Part shown: positions 26,479 to 35,499 of the stretch, piece after piece | How the letters are laid out: every line of letters begins with the position of its first letter | Position numbering within the stretch: position 1 is the stretch's first letter | Source: Paraburkholderia ultramafica | Lineage (GTDB): Bacteria; Pseudomonadota; Gammaproteobacteria; Burkholderiales; Burkholderiaceae | NCBI RefSeq assembly: GCF_902859915.1 | Contig: NZ_CADIKK010000028.1 | Span: 42,587 to 106,586, forward strand | DNA length: 64,000 nt | Direction of reading: 5' to 3' | Translations under genes and position numbers: made by a program | Notes under the pieces: model-generated | The model's input: the letters and a program-made list of their open reading frames with translations, nothing else | The model's database searches: none | What the model was told of the DNA's origin: nothing

Positions 26479-27432
26479 ATGGATAGGACGATCACCCTGG
26501 AGGTGACGAACGTTCGCTGCGAGGCGAGGGACGTCATGGTGCTGGAATTGAGAGACCTCACGAGGAGGGAACTCCCGCCATTTACGGCTGGATCCCACCT
26601 CGAGCTGAAGCTCTCGACCTTGATGCGGCGGCATTACTCGCTATGCAATGATCCGGATGAGCGCGGTCGCTATTGCATTGGAGTCGGATTGGCGAAGGAA
26701 AGTCGCGGTGGATCGAAGTTCATCCACGAACACGTACGGGTGGGTTCGCGGCTTGAGGTCAGTACACCGCGCAACAACTTTGCCTTTGTTGATTCCGGTG
26801 ATGCGTCGGTCTTCGTGGCAGGTGGCATCGGCATTACACCAATCATGTCGATGATCAGGCGCTGTGAATCCATCGGGAAACCGTGGCAACTGTACTACTG
26901 CACGCGCAGTCGGCAGAGGACTGCATTTTACGAAGAACTCACGACATTTGGGACGGAGCGATGCAAATTTCACTTCGACGATGAGGAACAGGGGCGGTTT
27001 TTCGATGCGGGGCGCGTGACGGAGCGAGTCGGCCCGAATTCGCATATCTACTGCTGCGGACCGACCGCGCTCATGGAGGCGGTGAAATCCGTGACGGCGA
27101 AGCTGGATGATGATCAGGTGCACTTCGAGTGGTTCACATCGACCGAAACGCTCCGGACAGACGACCGGCCGTTCTTCGTTACGCTCAAAAGTTCCGGCGA
27201 GCGCTACGAGATACCCATCGGCGAGAGCATCCTGGATGTGCTCGAGCGGCACGATCATCTGATTCCATTCTCATGTAGGGAAGGATTGTGCGCGACGTGC
27301 AAGACGTGTGTTGTATCCGGCGTGCCGGACCATCGAGATCAGGTGATGTCCGAGAGCGAGAAGGCTCGAAATGATCAGATCTTGATCTGCGTGTCGCGAG
27401 CGAAATCGGATGAGCTCGTGCTCGATCTTTAA
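26479..27432 (+). CDS. vanB: Vanillate O-demethylase, reductase subunit
   Basis: This 317-residue class IA reductase transfers electrons from NAD(P)H to VanA. It has an N-terminal flavin domain (MRRHYSLCNDPDERGRYCIG), an NAD domain (FVAGGIGITPIMSMIRRCES) and a C-terminal plant-type [2Fe-2S] ferredoxin (SCREGLCATCKTCVVSG). The start at 26479 fits family length; the frame is open further upstream into vanA. It lies 68 bases after vanA. A 150-bp piece of its NAD-domain coding sequence also occurs in the deleted copy at 20534-20686. Confidence 0.93.
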   Translation: MDRTITLEVTNVRCEARDVMVLELRDLTRRELPPFTAGSHLELKLSTLMRRHYSLCNDPDERGRYCIGVGLAKESRGGSKFIHEHVRVGSRLEVSTPRNNFAFVDSGDASVFVAGGIGITPIMSMIRRCESIGKPWQLYYCTRSRQRTAFYEELTTFGTERCKFHFDDEEQGRFFDAGRVTERVGPNSHIYCCGPTALMEAVKSVTAKLDDDQVHFEWFTSTETLRTDDRPFFVTLKSSGERYEIPIGESILDVLERHDHLIPFSCREGLCATCKTCVVSGVPDHRDQVMSESEKARNDQILICVSRAKSDELVLDL

Positions 27433-27565
27433 CGAGGGTAGTCCTCAATTGGGCTGACTGTAAATGGCGGACGCCCATGTGTACGTTGCGACGTCACCGG
27501 AAGTGACGATAACCAGCACAGGAAGTGAGTGCTCTCGCGGTCCGGAATAGTGCAGAACCCCGGCG

Positions 27566-27919
27566 TTGCTGTTTCACGAGCCCGGAAGTCCGGCAGCACA
27601 GTCGATGCTCGCGCTTCCAGAAGATCCGAACATAGCCGCCGCCATCACGGCGCCCGTCGGGGCGTTGGGCTGCGCCGGAAAGTTCGCTTGGCCCATTTCC
27701 GAGCGCGATCTGGCTACGAGGCTGCATCGCCTCACGGCACCCCTCCTGCTGGTTTGGGGCCGAAACGACAAGCTCGCTCCGGCCGCGCACGTCGACGAAT
27801 GGCGTGCCCAACTGAGCGATCGCAGAGCCACTGTCGTCGACAACTGCCGCCATATTCCGCAGTTCGAGACACCACAGGAAACCATGGCCGCCGTGAGCAA
27901 TTTTCTTCAACTCGAATAG
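27566..27919 (+). pseudogene. Alpha/beta hydrolase, C-terminal fragment
   Basis: The frame begins at a TTG without a visible ribosome binding site and covers only the last 117 residues of an alpha/beta hydrolase. It shows LTAPLLLVWGRNDKLAP (acid Asp) and VDNCRHIPQFETPQ (catalytic His). The nucleophile elbow and N-terminal half are missing. It resembles hydrolases of aromatic ring-cleavage pathways, but the remainder is too short to assign a substrate. Confidence 0.65.
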
Positions 27920-28022
27920 GCATCACGTAGCACGCGGTAGACAGGTGGAAATCTTGGTGAGGGTGTTCGTATCGCCGCGCCATCCAGACATATAGGATGA
28001 CGAAATAATATTCGGAGGGGAC

Positions 28023-28931
28023 GTGTTTCGGTCTTTAAAAAAAATCTTTGCAGTGATCGCACTCGCGATCATTCTGCATCAGAACGCGAATGCAACGGAG
28101 AATGGCCTGACCAGCTACGCGGCAGGCGTCAATACGGTGCTCAATGGTGTGCTCCCTCCGCCCGGCGCCACGCAGTTCTACAACTACGCGCTTTACTACG
28201 TCGCGAACAAGTTTGCGGGCCAGAATGGGCAGAGCCTCATGCCGGGCTTCCATACCGAAGCCTTCGTCGACGCGCCGCGCGTGGTTCATACATGGGATAT
28301 GAAGCTCGGTCCGTTCACGCTTTCTAGCGGTGCGATCGTCCCGCTCTTTCATTTGCATGCGAGTACGCCGGCAGGAACGGGGAACCGCACGGCACTCGGC
28401 GACGTCATCCTCCAACCGTGGCTCCTCAATTATTCGAATCCATCGCATACGTTCTTTGCGTATCTCGCACCGGATGTCGTAGTGCCGACCGGGGCGTATT
28501 CCGTCAATCGGGTGGCCAACACCGGGTTGAACAGATACGCCCTCGCGCCATCCCTTAACATGACGTGGTTTCCTGCGTCCGCCTGGGAGATATCCATGAC
28601 TGCCTGGTTCGAGTTCAGTTCGCCAAACAATGCGACTCACTACCACTCCGGCGCGGTTGCGGCCGTCGATTACCTTCTCGGCTATTCGCTGAACCATGCG
28701 TTTCAGCTTGGCCTTCAAGGCTATCTGCTCAAGCAGTTCACTGACGACACGGTAAACGGCAGCCCGGTTCCCGGCGGCGGTTTTCGCGGGCAAGCCGTGG
28801 CGATAGGGCCGCAGTTGCGCTACATGTGGGCGCCGGCCGCCGGAATTGTCCTCAAGTATCAGCACGAAATTGCGGTACGTAATCGCCCACAAGGTGAAAG
28901 ACTATGGGTGGAACTCTGTTTTCCGATTTGA
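28023..28931 (+). CDS. SphA / phenol-degradation MetA family outer membrane protein
   Basis: This 302-residue protein has a signal peptide (MFRSLKKIFAVIALAIILHQ, cleavage probably near NANA) followed by a beta-rich domain with alternating residues. It ends in an aromatic-rich strand (RLWVELCFPI), typical of outer membrane barrels. The pattern NGLTSYAAGVNTVLNGVLPP and YNYALYYVANKF fits the family of porin-like proteins found with aromatic degradation genes, thought to help uptake of aromatics. GTG start with GGAGGGG just upstream. It lies between vanAB and the homogentisate genes. Confidence 0.8.
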   Translation: MFRSLKKIFAVIALAIILHQNANATENGLTSYAAGVNTVLNGVLPPPGATQFYNYALYYVANKFAGQNGQSLMPGFHTEAFVDAPRVVHTWDMKLGPFTLSSGAIVPLFHLHASTPAGTGNRTALGDVILQPWLLNYSNPSHTFFAYLAPDVVVPTGAYSVNRVANTGLNRYALAPSLNMTWFPASAWEISMTAWFEFSSPNNATHYHSGAVAAVDYLLGYSLNHAFQLGLQGYLLKQFTDDTVNGSPVPGGGFRGQAVAIGPQLRYMWAPAAGIVLKYQHEIAVRNRPQGERLWVELCFPI

Positions 28932-29083
28932 CAGGCCCCCCGAAATTCGGGGCCTATTCCGCGCCGGAAGGCTTCCGGTGCGCAGGCAGGGGCGCGACCG
29001 GGGTTCGGTCAGGGGTTCCGGTATGTAACCGGCGTCGTTGAGGTGGGCGGCTCGATTGACCTGCGTACCGGTTGCGCATCGCG

Positions 29084-29770
29084 TCAGGTCGCTGCGTCTG
29101 GCTGCCGGTGCGGGTGTGCTTCTCGGAATGCCGCCAGCTCCTCGCATGCCGCGTCGATATCCTGCAGTCGGGGGCACCGGGCGAGGTCAACCGCGAAGCG
29201 GCGCGCGTTGAACAGTTGGGGCACCAGACAGCAGTCAGCCAATGTCGGCTGATCACCGTAGCTAAAACGCCCCGATGTCCCGATTTCCGCCAGCAGGGCC
29301 TCTAGGGCCTCAAGTCCAATTTGCATCCAGTGGCGCATCCACCGCAGCCGCGTCGCTTCGCCAGCGTAGAGTCCAAGCTCCAAATACTTGAGAATCCGCG
29401 GGTTGTTCAGCGGATGAATATCGCAAGCGATGGAAAGTGCCAGCTGCCTTACTTCTGCGCGTGCAAAAGGGGTGGAGGGGAGCAGCGGCGGTTCGGGATG
29501 ACAGTCGTCTAGGTATTCGATGATGGCCAACGACTGTCGTACGATCCGCCCATTCTCGCTGTAGCTCGGCACGAGCCCGAAGGGGTTGATCGCGCGGTAT
29601 TCCGGTTGGTGCTGCTGCCCGCCGTCACGAAGCAAATGAACGGGCACAGAACGATAATCCAGTCCTTTCAGATTGAGGGCAATGCGCACCCGGTAGGCAG
29701 CTGAACTGCGGAAGTACGTGTAGAGCGTGCGAGCCGCTGCAGGGGCAGTCGGTGCCCTGTGTGGTGTCAT
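29084..29770 (-). CDS. maiA: Maleylacetoacetate isomerase (zeta-class GST)
   Basis: This 228-residue enzyme isomerises 4-maleylacetoacetate to 4-fumarylacetoacetate using glutathione. The active-site motif SSAAYRVRIALNLKGLDY matches the zeta-class SSCSxRVRIAL signature with Ala in place of Cys. The NPFGLVPSYSENGRIVRQSL segment binds glutathione, and the C-terminal block YGDQPTLADCCLVPQLFNAR is intact. It follows fahA by 13 bases as the last gene of hmgA-fahA-maiA. Confidence 0.92.
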   Translation of the reverse strand: MTPHRAPTAPAAARTLYTYFRSSAAYRVRIALNLKGLDYRSVPVHLLRDGGQQHQPEYRAINPFGLVPSYSENGRIVRQSLAIIEYLDDCHPEPPLLPSTPFARAEVRQLALSIACDIHPLNNPRILKYLELGLYAGEATRLRWMRHWMQIGLEALEALLAEIGTSGRFSYGDQPTLADCCLVPQLFNARRFAVDLARCPRLQDIDAACEELAAFREAHPHRQPDAAT

Positions 29771-29783
29771 GTTTTCAAACCCT

Positions 29784-31052
29784 TTATGCCATCACGGTGC
29801 CGCGGACTTCGCCCAGACCAATGTGCGCGGCCCCGGGACGCTCGCACCAGCCACGCAGAACCAATGTATCGCCGTCCTCCAGGAAAGTACGCTGCTCGCC
29901 GTTGGTCAACGTGACGCATTTCTTGCCGCCTTCCGTCAATTCGAGCAGCGAACCGGCCTCGTTTGCCGCGGGGCCGGATAACGTGCCGGAGCCGAGCAGG
30001 TCGCCAGACTGGAGGTTGCAGCCGTTGACCGTGTGGTGCGCGATCAGTTGTGCGGCCGTCCAGTATGCCGCGGTGCGGGCGCTGCCCAGCGTCACGCGCT
30101 CAGGTGCGAGGCCGTCCTTGGCCATGCGTTGCGTCAGAATCCGCACTTCAAGCGTAATGTCCAACAAGCCGCTCTTGCGGTTGAACTCGCTATCAAGGTA
30201 AGGCAGCGGCTGCGGGTCGCCTTCCGGTCGGGAGAGCGGCGCGCGGAAAGGTGCCAGGGCCTCCATCGTGACCAGCCACGGCGAGACGGTCGTGACGAAG
30301 TTCTTTGACAAAAATGGGCCGAGTGGCTGGTACTCCCAGGCCTGGATATCGCGAGCCGACCAGTCGTTGAGCAGTGTCACCCCGAACAGATGATCTTCGG
30401 CGACTTCGATGGGCACGGGCTGCCCAAGCTCGTTACCGCGGCCGACGAAATAGCCGAGTTCAAGTTCATAATCCAAGCGCCGACACGGGCCGACGCCGGG
30501 CTGTTCGGCATCGGGTGCCTTTGTCTGGCCGTGGGGCCGTCGGAAAGTATGACCGCTCACGCGAATGGAGGAGGCGCGGCCGTGATAACCAATGGGCACC
30601 CATTTGTAATTCGGCATTAACGGCTGGTCTGGCCGGAAGAGTCTACCGACCGAAGTTGCGTGATGAATCCCCGTGTAGAAGTCGGTGTAGTCGCCGATTC
30701 GACAAGGAAGCGCCATCTCGGCTTTGCATTGGGGACTCAGCAGCTTCGACCATGCATGCTGCTCCGGGCTGCCATGCGCCAGTCCTTGGGAAATGGCGCT
30801 GCGCAAACGCAAGCGCGCTTGTGCATCGAGACTCATCAGCACGTTCATGTCGGAGGTGTCGATCAGGCCGGTTTCTTGCAAATCCAGGATCTGGTCGCCA
30901 ATGGCCACCCCGATCTTGAAGTCCTCAATCGCGCCAATGGGACGATAACGGCCGAACGGCAGATTCTGGATGGGGAAGTCGGCGTTGCGAACATTGGCGG
31001 ACTCGATCCAGCTCCGCAAAGAGAGATCGTGGGTTTCGTTGGTCGAGTTCAT
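29784..31052 (-). CDS. fahA: Fumarylacetoacetase
   Basis: This 422-residue enzyme hydrolyses fumarylacetoacetate to fumarate and acetoacetate. It has an SH3-like N-terminal domain and the C-terminal FAH fold with DYTDFYTGIHHATSVGRLF (catalytic His region), ELGYFVGRGNELG (metal ligands) and LLNDWSARDIQAWEYQPLGP. Its ATG overlaps the hmgA stop by four bases. It is the second gene of the homogentisate operon. Confidence 0.95.
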   Translation of the reverse strand: MNSTNETHDLSLRSWIESANVRNADFPIQNLPFGRYRPIGAIEDFKIGVAIGDQILDLQETGLIDTSDMNVLMSLDAQARLRLRSAISQGLAHGSPEQHAWSKLLSPQCKAEMALPCRIGDYTDFYTGIHHATSVGRLFRPDQPLMPNYKWVPIGYHGRASSIRVSGHTFRRPHGQTKAPDAEQPGVGPCRRLDYELELGYFVGRGNELGQPVPIEVAEDHLFGVTLLNDWSARDIQAWEYQPLGPFLSKNFVTTVSPWLVTMEALAPFRAPLSRPEGDPQPLPYLDSEFNRKSGLLDITLEVRILTQRMAKDGLAPERVTLGSARTAAYWTAAQLIAHHTVNGCNLQSGDLLGSGTLSGPAANEAGSLLELTEGGKKCVTLTNGEQRTFLEDGDTLVLRGWCERPGAAHIGLGEVRGTVMA

Positions 31053-32365
31053 TTCTTTTCCGGATTGAAGTGCTTTTTGACGTCAAGCCAGCATTGATGG
31101 TAGCTGGCCTGCAATTGCGCGGATGCCAGCGCGGCCTTGGTTGGGCGGATGACATGACGTGTTTCGAACATGAAGGCCATCGTCGCATCGACCTTGTGCG
31201 GCTTCGTAACGTCAGCCTTGCTGGCCTTTTCGAATGTGCCGGCGTCGGGACCGTGACCGCTCATGCAGTTGTGCAGACTTGCGCCGCCCGGCTTGAAGCC
31301 ATCGGCCTTGGCATCGTACTCGCCGTAGATCAAGCCCATGAATTCACTGGCGATATTGCGGTGGAACCAGGGCGGGCGGAAGGTGTTTTCGGCAACCAGC
31401 CAGCGCGGCGGGAAGATGACAAAGTCTATGTTGTCGACCCCCGGCGTGTCCGAAACGGATTGCAGCACCAGAAAGATCGACGGGTCGGGATGGTCGTAGC
31501 TGATGGACCCGATTGTGTTGAATCGTCGCAAGTCGTACTTGTATGGCGCGTAGTTGCCATGCCACGCCACAACGTCGAGCGGTGAGTGATCCAGTTTGGC
31601 CCGATGGAGATTGCCCATGAACTTCGCGACAAGATCGAATTCCCCCTCGATGTCTTCATACCATGCCACCGGGGTCTGGAAGTGGCGAGGATTCGCCAGG
31701 CCGTTCGAGCCGATCACGCCCAAGTCGGGCAACTGGAACGGCGCGCCATAGTTCTCGCAGATGTAGCCACGAGCGGCCTCGTCGAGCAACTCTACGCGGA
31801 AACGAACACCGCGCGGGATCACCACGATTTCTTGCGGCTCGGCCTCGATCAGGCCGAACTCGGTAGCAAAGCGAAGCCGTCCTTGCTGCAGCACAATCAG
31901 CAGCTCACCGTCGGCGTCGTAAAAGAAGCGACCCTGCATCGAGCGATTAATGGCGTAGAGGTAGATGGCCGCGCCGCTCTGCGCATGCGGGTCACCATTA
32001 CCAGCCATGCTGATGAGGCCGTCAATGAAATCGACGGCTTCGGAGTCGGACGGTAAGGGCAGAGGATCCCAACGCAGCTGGTTGGGTGTCGTGGGGATTT
32101 CGAGGTAGTCCTGTTTGATATGACCGTTATCAAGTTGCTCGAATGGCGTGTGTGCAGCACTGGGACGGATACGATAGAGCCATGAACGCCGGTTGGTGTG
32201 ACGCGGTGCGGTAAAGGCCGTGCCGGAAATCTGTTCGGCGTACAGCCCGTAAGGGCAGATCTGTGGCGAATTCTGGCCGATCGGCAATGCACCCGATAGC
32301 GCCTCACTGGCCCATACGTTTGCAAATCCAGCCAAATACGCGAGCTCCTTCTCATGATGAGCCAT
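31049..32365 (-). CDS. hmgA: Homogentisate 1,2-dioxygenase
   Basis: This 438-residue iron(II) enzyme opens the ring of homogentisate to maleylacetoacetate. Recognisable blocks are the start LAYLAGFANVWASEALSGAL, the Glu iron ligand in FMGLIYGEYDAKADGFKPGG, and His ligands in SLHNCMSGHGPDAGTFEKA. I chose ATG 32365 (MAHHEKELAYL, GGAG eight bases upstream) over a longer frame because it fits family length. It heads hmgA-fahA-maiA and diverges from a LysR gene. Confidence 0.95.
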   Translation of the reverse strand: MAHHEKELAYLAGFANVWASEALSGALPIGQNSPQICPYGLYAEQISGTAFTAPRHTNRRSWLYRIRPSAAHTPFEQLDNGHIKQDYLEIPTTPNQLRWDPLPLPSDSEAVDFIDGLISMAGNGDPHAQSGAAIYLYAINRSMQGRFFYDADGELLIVLQQGRLRFATEFGLIEAEPQEIVVIPRGVRFRVELLDEAARGYICENYGAPFQLPDLGVIGSNGLANPRHFQTPVAWYEDIEGEFDLVAKFMGNLHRAKLDHSPLDVVAWHGNYAPYKYDLRRFNTIGSISYDHPDPSIFLVLQSVSDTPGVDNIDFVIFPPRWLVAENTFRPPWFHRNIASEFMGLIYGEYDAKADGFKPGGASLHNCMSGHGPDAGTFEKASKADVTKPHKVDATMAFMFETRHVIRPTKAALASAQLQASYHQCWLDVKKHFNPEKK

Positions 32366-32488
32366 GCGACGTCTCCTGATGCTGGTGATAACAGTTACCA
32401 CTGTCGATAACGGGATCTGCGGCAATAGCCGCCGCAGTCTTGGATGAGCCACATTGTCGGCGTCGACGACTATCACCGCAACGAGCTA

Positions 32489-32507
32489 GAATGAATAGCA
32501 ACCATTC
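32489..32507. promoter_or_regulatory. LysR-type operator candidate between hmgA and lysR
   Basis: GAATG and CATTC are separated by 9 bases and contain T-N11-A (T32492, A32504). The site lies 19 bases before the LysR start and about 125 bases before hmgA. It suits an autoregulatory and activating site, though no binding can be proven from sequence. Confidence 0.5.
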
Positions 32508-32525
32508 AGCGTGTGAATAGACAAA

Positions 32526-33482
32526 ATGGACGCTCGTCAGCTTCGTGAGATCGACCTGAACCTCCTGGTAGTCTTCAAAGACATCATGGAAACCCGAAAC
32601 ATATCGGCTACGGCGCGGCGCCTGAATATGTCGCAGCCAGCGGCGAGCAATGCCTTGGCGCGGCTGCGTGCGACGGTGGGTGACGAATTGCTGGTGCGTT
32701 CCGGGCAGACGATGCAGCCCACGCGGCTTGCCGCGCTCATTGCTCGAGACGTCGAGGAAGGCATGACGCTTCTGCAGGCGGCATTGAGCCGGCGGGAGAC
32801 ATTCGACCCGGGCAGCGACGCTCGCCGCTTTGTGATTGCCATGACGGATGTGGGCGAGGTCTATTTCATGCCGAGACTGTTGGCATATTGTGCCCAGCAC
32901 GCCCCTCACGTGCGGCTTGAGGTGTCGTATGCGAGTGGCGCCGCACTGCGTAATGGTTTGCAGGAAGGGTATATCGATCTGGCGCTTGGCCCTCACGACG
33001 ATATGTCGGATAGTTGGCTGCAGGTTCGCCTGTTCAAGCAGCACTGTGTCAGTCTGTTTCGGGCCTCTCACCCGTTTGCATCGCAGCCGCCGACCACATT
33101 GGCTGCTTACCGGGCCGCAAGGCATGTATTCGTGTCAAATCCCGCAAGCCCCTACGTCGAGATTCAACAACGCATGGAAAAAGCCGGAATCCGCCTGTCG
33201 TCCAACGATCAGCTGTCCAGTTTTCTCACGGCGCCATTCATCGTCGCGGCTACTGACTACGTCGTCACAGTTCCGTTCAAGCTGGCTGAACAATTTGCAG
33301 GCCCCTTGTCATTACGCTTGATTCGACCACCGATTCGATTGCCGGAACTGGAAACACATTGCTTCTGGCATCGAAGAAGGCTCGCGGATCTCGGCCTGGT
33401 CTGGCTGCGTAAAGTTATTGTCCAACTCTTCGCGGAACATGCGGCCGGCCAGGTCAAGGAAGAGACAGTCGCACTACGGTGA
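32526..33482 (+). CDS. LysR-family regulator divergent from the homogentisate operon
   Basis: This 318-residue LysR-type protein has a winged helix at about 8-70 (LNLLVVFKDIMETRNISATA, then RRLNMSQPAASNALARLR) and a full effector domain. It diverges from hmgA with a T-N11-A inverted repeat between them. Homogentisate operons are often controlled by IclR-type HmgR, so a LysR here is worth noting; an IclR gene also lies just downstream. The effector is unknown. Confidence 0.85.
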   Translation: MDARQLREIDLNLLVVFKDIMETRNISATARRLNMSQPAASNALARLRATVGDELLVRSGQTMQPTRLAALIARDVEEGMTLLQAALSRRETFDPGSDARRFVIAMTDVGEVYFMPRLLAYCAQHAPHVRLEVSYASGAALRNGLQEGYIDLALGPHDDMSDSWLQVRLFKQHCVSLFRASHPFASQPPTTLAAYRAARHVFVSNPASPYVEIQQRMEKAGIRLSSNDQLSSFLTAPFIVAATDYVVTVPFKLAEQFAGPLSLRLIRPPIRLPELETHCFWHRRRLADLGLVWLRKVIVQLFAEHAAGQVKEETVALR

Positions 33483-33535
33483 TCGAGCCAGATAGCGCTG
33501 TCGACACGTTCAGCCGTCCATCCTCGGTTCGACTA

Positions 33536-34381
33536 TCAGACGCACCCGGACAATGCGTCGGCCTGCTTCGGCACATAGCCGAGCGCGGCGCTGATCGCTT
33601 CAGCTTCCTTGCGCAAGGCTTTCGCAATCGGGCCGTCAATGGAAGCGTCGAACCCACCGGTCGCTCCCAGCGCTGTAAGCGTTGCGCAAAGGTGACCGCT
33701 GGCATCGAAAAGAGGGGCTGCGACAGCGCTTATTCCCTTCAGGTTCGTATCTTTGACTGTGGCAAAGCCCGCCGCGCGTACGTCGCGCTGCAATCGGCCT
33801 ATCGGATCAGTCGCATCGAGTTGTGTACGTAAGTTGGCCGGAGCGTGAGAGAGTTCTTCTTCCGCAAGTTTTCGCACGCGCGACTCGTCGAGCAAGGCAA
33901 GAAAGAGTCGCCCCGTGGCGGACCAGAGCATCGACATGACCGAGCCGGCGCGGACGTTCACCGTGACGGGCAACCCCGGCTCCTCGAAGCGCATGATCGT
34001 TGGTCCGCGATTGCCCATTACCGCAATGAAGCACGTCACTTCCAGGCTCTCGCGCAAGCGCACCAAGGACGGTTCGGACAAGCGAATGGGGTCCGCGATG
34101 CGCATGGCTGCCAGACCGATGGAAATGCACTGGGGTCCCAGGCAGTACTGCTGCGTCCCCTGATCCTGAGTGACGAAAGACTCTTCCATCAGGCTCGCCA
34201 AATAGCGATGGACCTTCGCCGGGTTCTCGCCCAGATGGGCGGCGAGGGCGGTCAGCGTCGCACGTCCCCCAAGGGCGGCCAGCTCTTTGAGGACGAGCAT
34301 CCCGATGGACGCAGACTGCACGCGTTGCCGGCGGTCCCGCGCCGCGCGCGCATCCGCTTGGCTTTGAGAATTTTTTTCCAT
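33536..34381 (-). CDS. IclR-family regulator, copy 2 (full length)
   Basis: This 281-residue IclR protein has a helix-turn-helix (LTALAAHLGENPAKVHRYLA) and an effector domain (VNVRAGSVMSMLWSATGRLF, then LDESRVRKLAEEELSHAP). It begins MEKNSQSQADARAARDRRQR, residues missing from copy 1 at 16392. The two proteins differ at only a small share of positions, so duplication is recent. Both copies are on the minus strand and form direct repeats about 17 kb apart. A role in aromatic catabolism is likely from family and context. Confidence 0.85.
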   Translation of the reverse strand: MEKNSQSQADARAARDRRQRVQSASIGMLVLKELAALGGRATLTALAAHLGENPAKVHRYLASLMEESFVTQDQGTQQYCLGPQCISIGLAAMRIADPIRLSEPSLVRLRESLEVTCFIAVMGNRGPTIMRFEEPGLPVTVNVRAGSVMSMLWSATGRLFLALLDESRVRKLAEEELSHAPANLRTQLDATDPIGRLQRDVRAAGFATVKDTNLKGISAVAAPLFDASGHLCATLTALGATGGFDASIDGPIAKALRKEAEAISAALGYVPKQADALSGCV

Positions 34382-34535
34382 CTCGTCATCTTAGCCGACG
34401 GGCAGCGGTAGCCGATATGGGGGTCGCCTCAGAATTCGGAAAAAATCGTACGCTAAGGGTGACAGCTCATTTCCTCGCTTGCCGCGGAGCGGCTGCGTTG
34501 AGGACTGGATAACAGTGGCCGTGAGTCGTGTCGCA

Positions 34536-35111
34536 TCAGTGTTCTAACGCCCGGTAAAGCGTAGCTCGATGAACACCAAGGAGGCGGGCCACCTCAGTCA
34601 CCGGGCGACCGTCCTGTTCGATGAGTTGGCGAGCATGGGCAATCTGTTCACTCCCCAAGGTCGGGCGTGGGCCAAACTTTACCCCGCGCGCCTTGGCCGC
34701 GATCCGACCGGCGCTGGTGCGCTCGGCTATCAGCGACCGCTCAAAATCCGCAATGCCGGCGAACACGGTCAACACCATGCGGCCTGCGGGCGTAGTCGTG
34801 TCTGCCCACGGTTCGGCCAGCGAGCGCAGGCCAGCACCGGTCTCCTTGATACGCTCGGCAATCTCCAGCAGGTCGCGGGTCGAACGCGCTAACCGATCCA
34901 GGCGCGTCACTGTTACCACGTCGCCATGCCGCAAGTGATCGAGGAGGCGCCCCAGTTCCGGGCGGTCGCGCTTCGCGCCACTGATCTTTTCCTCGAAAAT
35001 GCGGGTGCAGCCGGCCTCGCGCAAAGTCGTCAGCTGCTGGGCGAGATCCTGGCCTTGGGTGGACACGCGGGCGTAGCCGATCAACGGGGCGGCATCGGCT
35101 TTCTTGGACAT
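34536..35111 (-). CDS. tnpR: Serine resolvase (Tn3 resolvase/invertase family)
   Basis: This 191-residue site-specific recombinase has the catalytic Ser at 17 in GYARVSTQGQD and the Arg motif TRLDRLARSTRDL. Next come the conserved AGRMVLTVFAGIADFERSLI and the long E helix. A C-terminal helix-turn-helix follows (RPVTEVARLLGVHRATLYRA). It probably resolves cointegrates or multimers at the adjacent res-like repeats (35121-35173 and, across the insertion, 60488-60515). No intact cognate tnpA is nearby; fragments at 51418 and 63660 could be relatives. Confidence 0.92.
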   Translation of the reverse strand: MSKKADAAPLIGYARVSTQGQDLAQQLTTLREAGCTRIFEEKISGAKRDRPELGRLLDHLRHGDVVTVTRLDRLARSTRDLLEIAERIKETGAGLRSLAEPWADTTTPAGRMVLTVFAGIADFERSLIAERTSAGRIAAKARGVKFGPRPTLGSEQIAHARQLIEQDGRPVTEVARLLGVHRATLYRALEH

Positions 35112-35120
35112 GGACTCTCC

Positions 35121-35173
35121 TGTCGCAAATCATGTCGCAAGAATATTAGCACTCGCGACAAAGACTTGCGACA
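35121..35173. promoter_or_regulatory. res-like resolvase site, tnpR-proximal part
   Basis: TGTCGCA occurs at 35121 and 35133, CGCGACA at 35154 and TTGCGACA at 35166. TGTCGCA-N14-CGCGACA (35133-35160) forms a 28-bp subsite of the same size as 60488-60515. It lies immediately upstream of tnpR, where resolvase binding sites are normally found. Confidence 0.65.
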
Positions 35174-35194
35174 CCGAAAACCCTGATGCAGTAA

Positions 35195-35494
35195 GAGGTG
35201 CGGCCGGGATTCGGCAAAAATCCGCCACATCTCGGATTAAGCTATTGATCGTAATAAGAAAAACGGATTATCAGATTGGGCTGGCAGGACCTATCTAGCT
35301 AGAATGGCATGGAGTCAAAGTCGGTTCGAGCCGACACGAGCTTGACGTTTTTTAACGCGCGCTTCAGATTCTTGATGTCTTCGAACGCGACAAGATCTTG
35401 TTCAAGGGTTCGAATGTGGAGTCGCAGCTCTTTGAGATCAACGGCGAGATTTCGCAGGACGGTGTCTGGAGAGACAGGTTCGAAAGGATCGATT
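35195..35494 (-). repeat. Inverted copy of the transposon right end
   Basis: These 300 bases are the reverse complement of 60170-60469. They carry the terminal inverted repeat and the last about 65 codons of the J-domain protein gene (IDPFEPVSPDTVLRNLAVDL onwards). The protein fragment has no proper start here and is not a gene. AGTAA precedes it. Confidence 0.9.
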
Positions 35495-35499
35495 TCACG

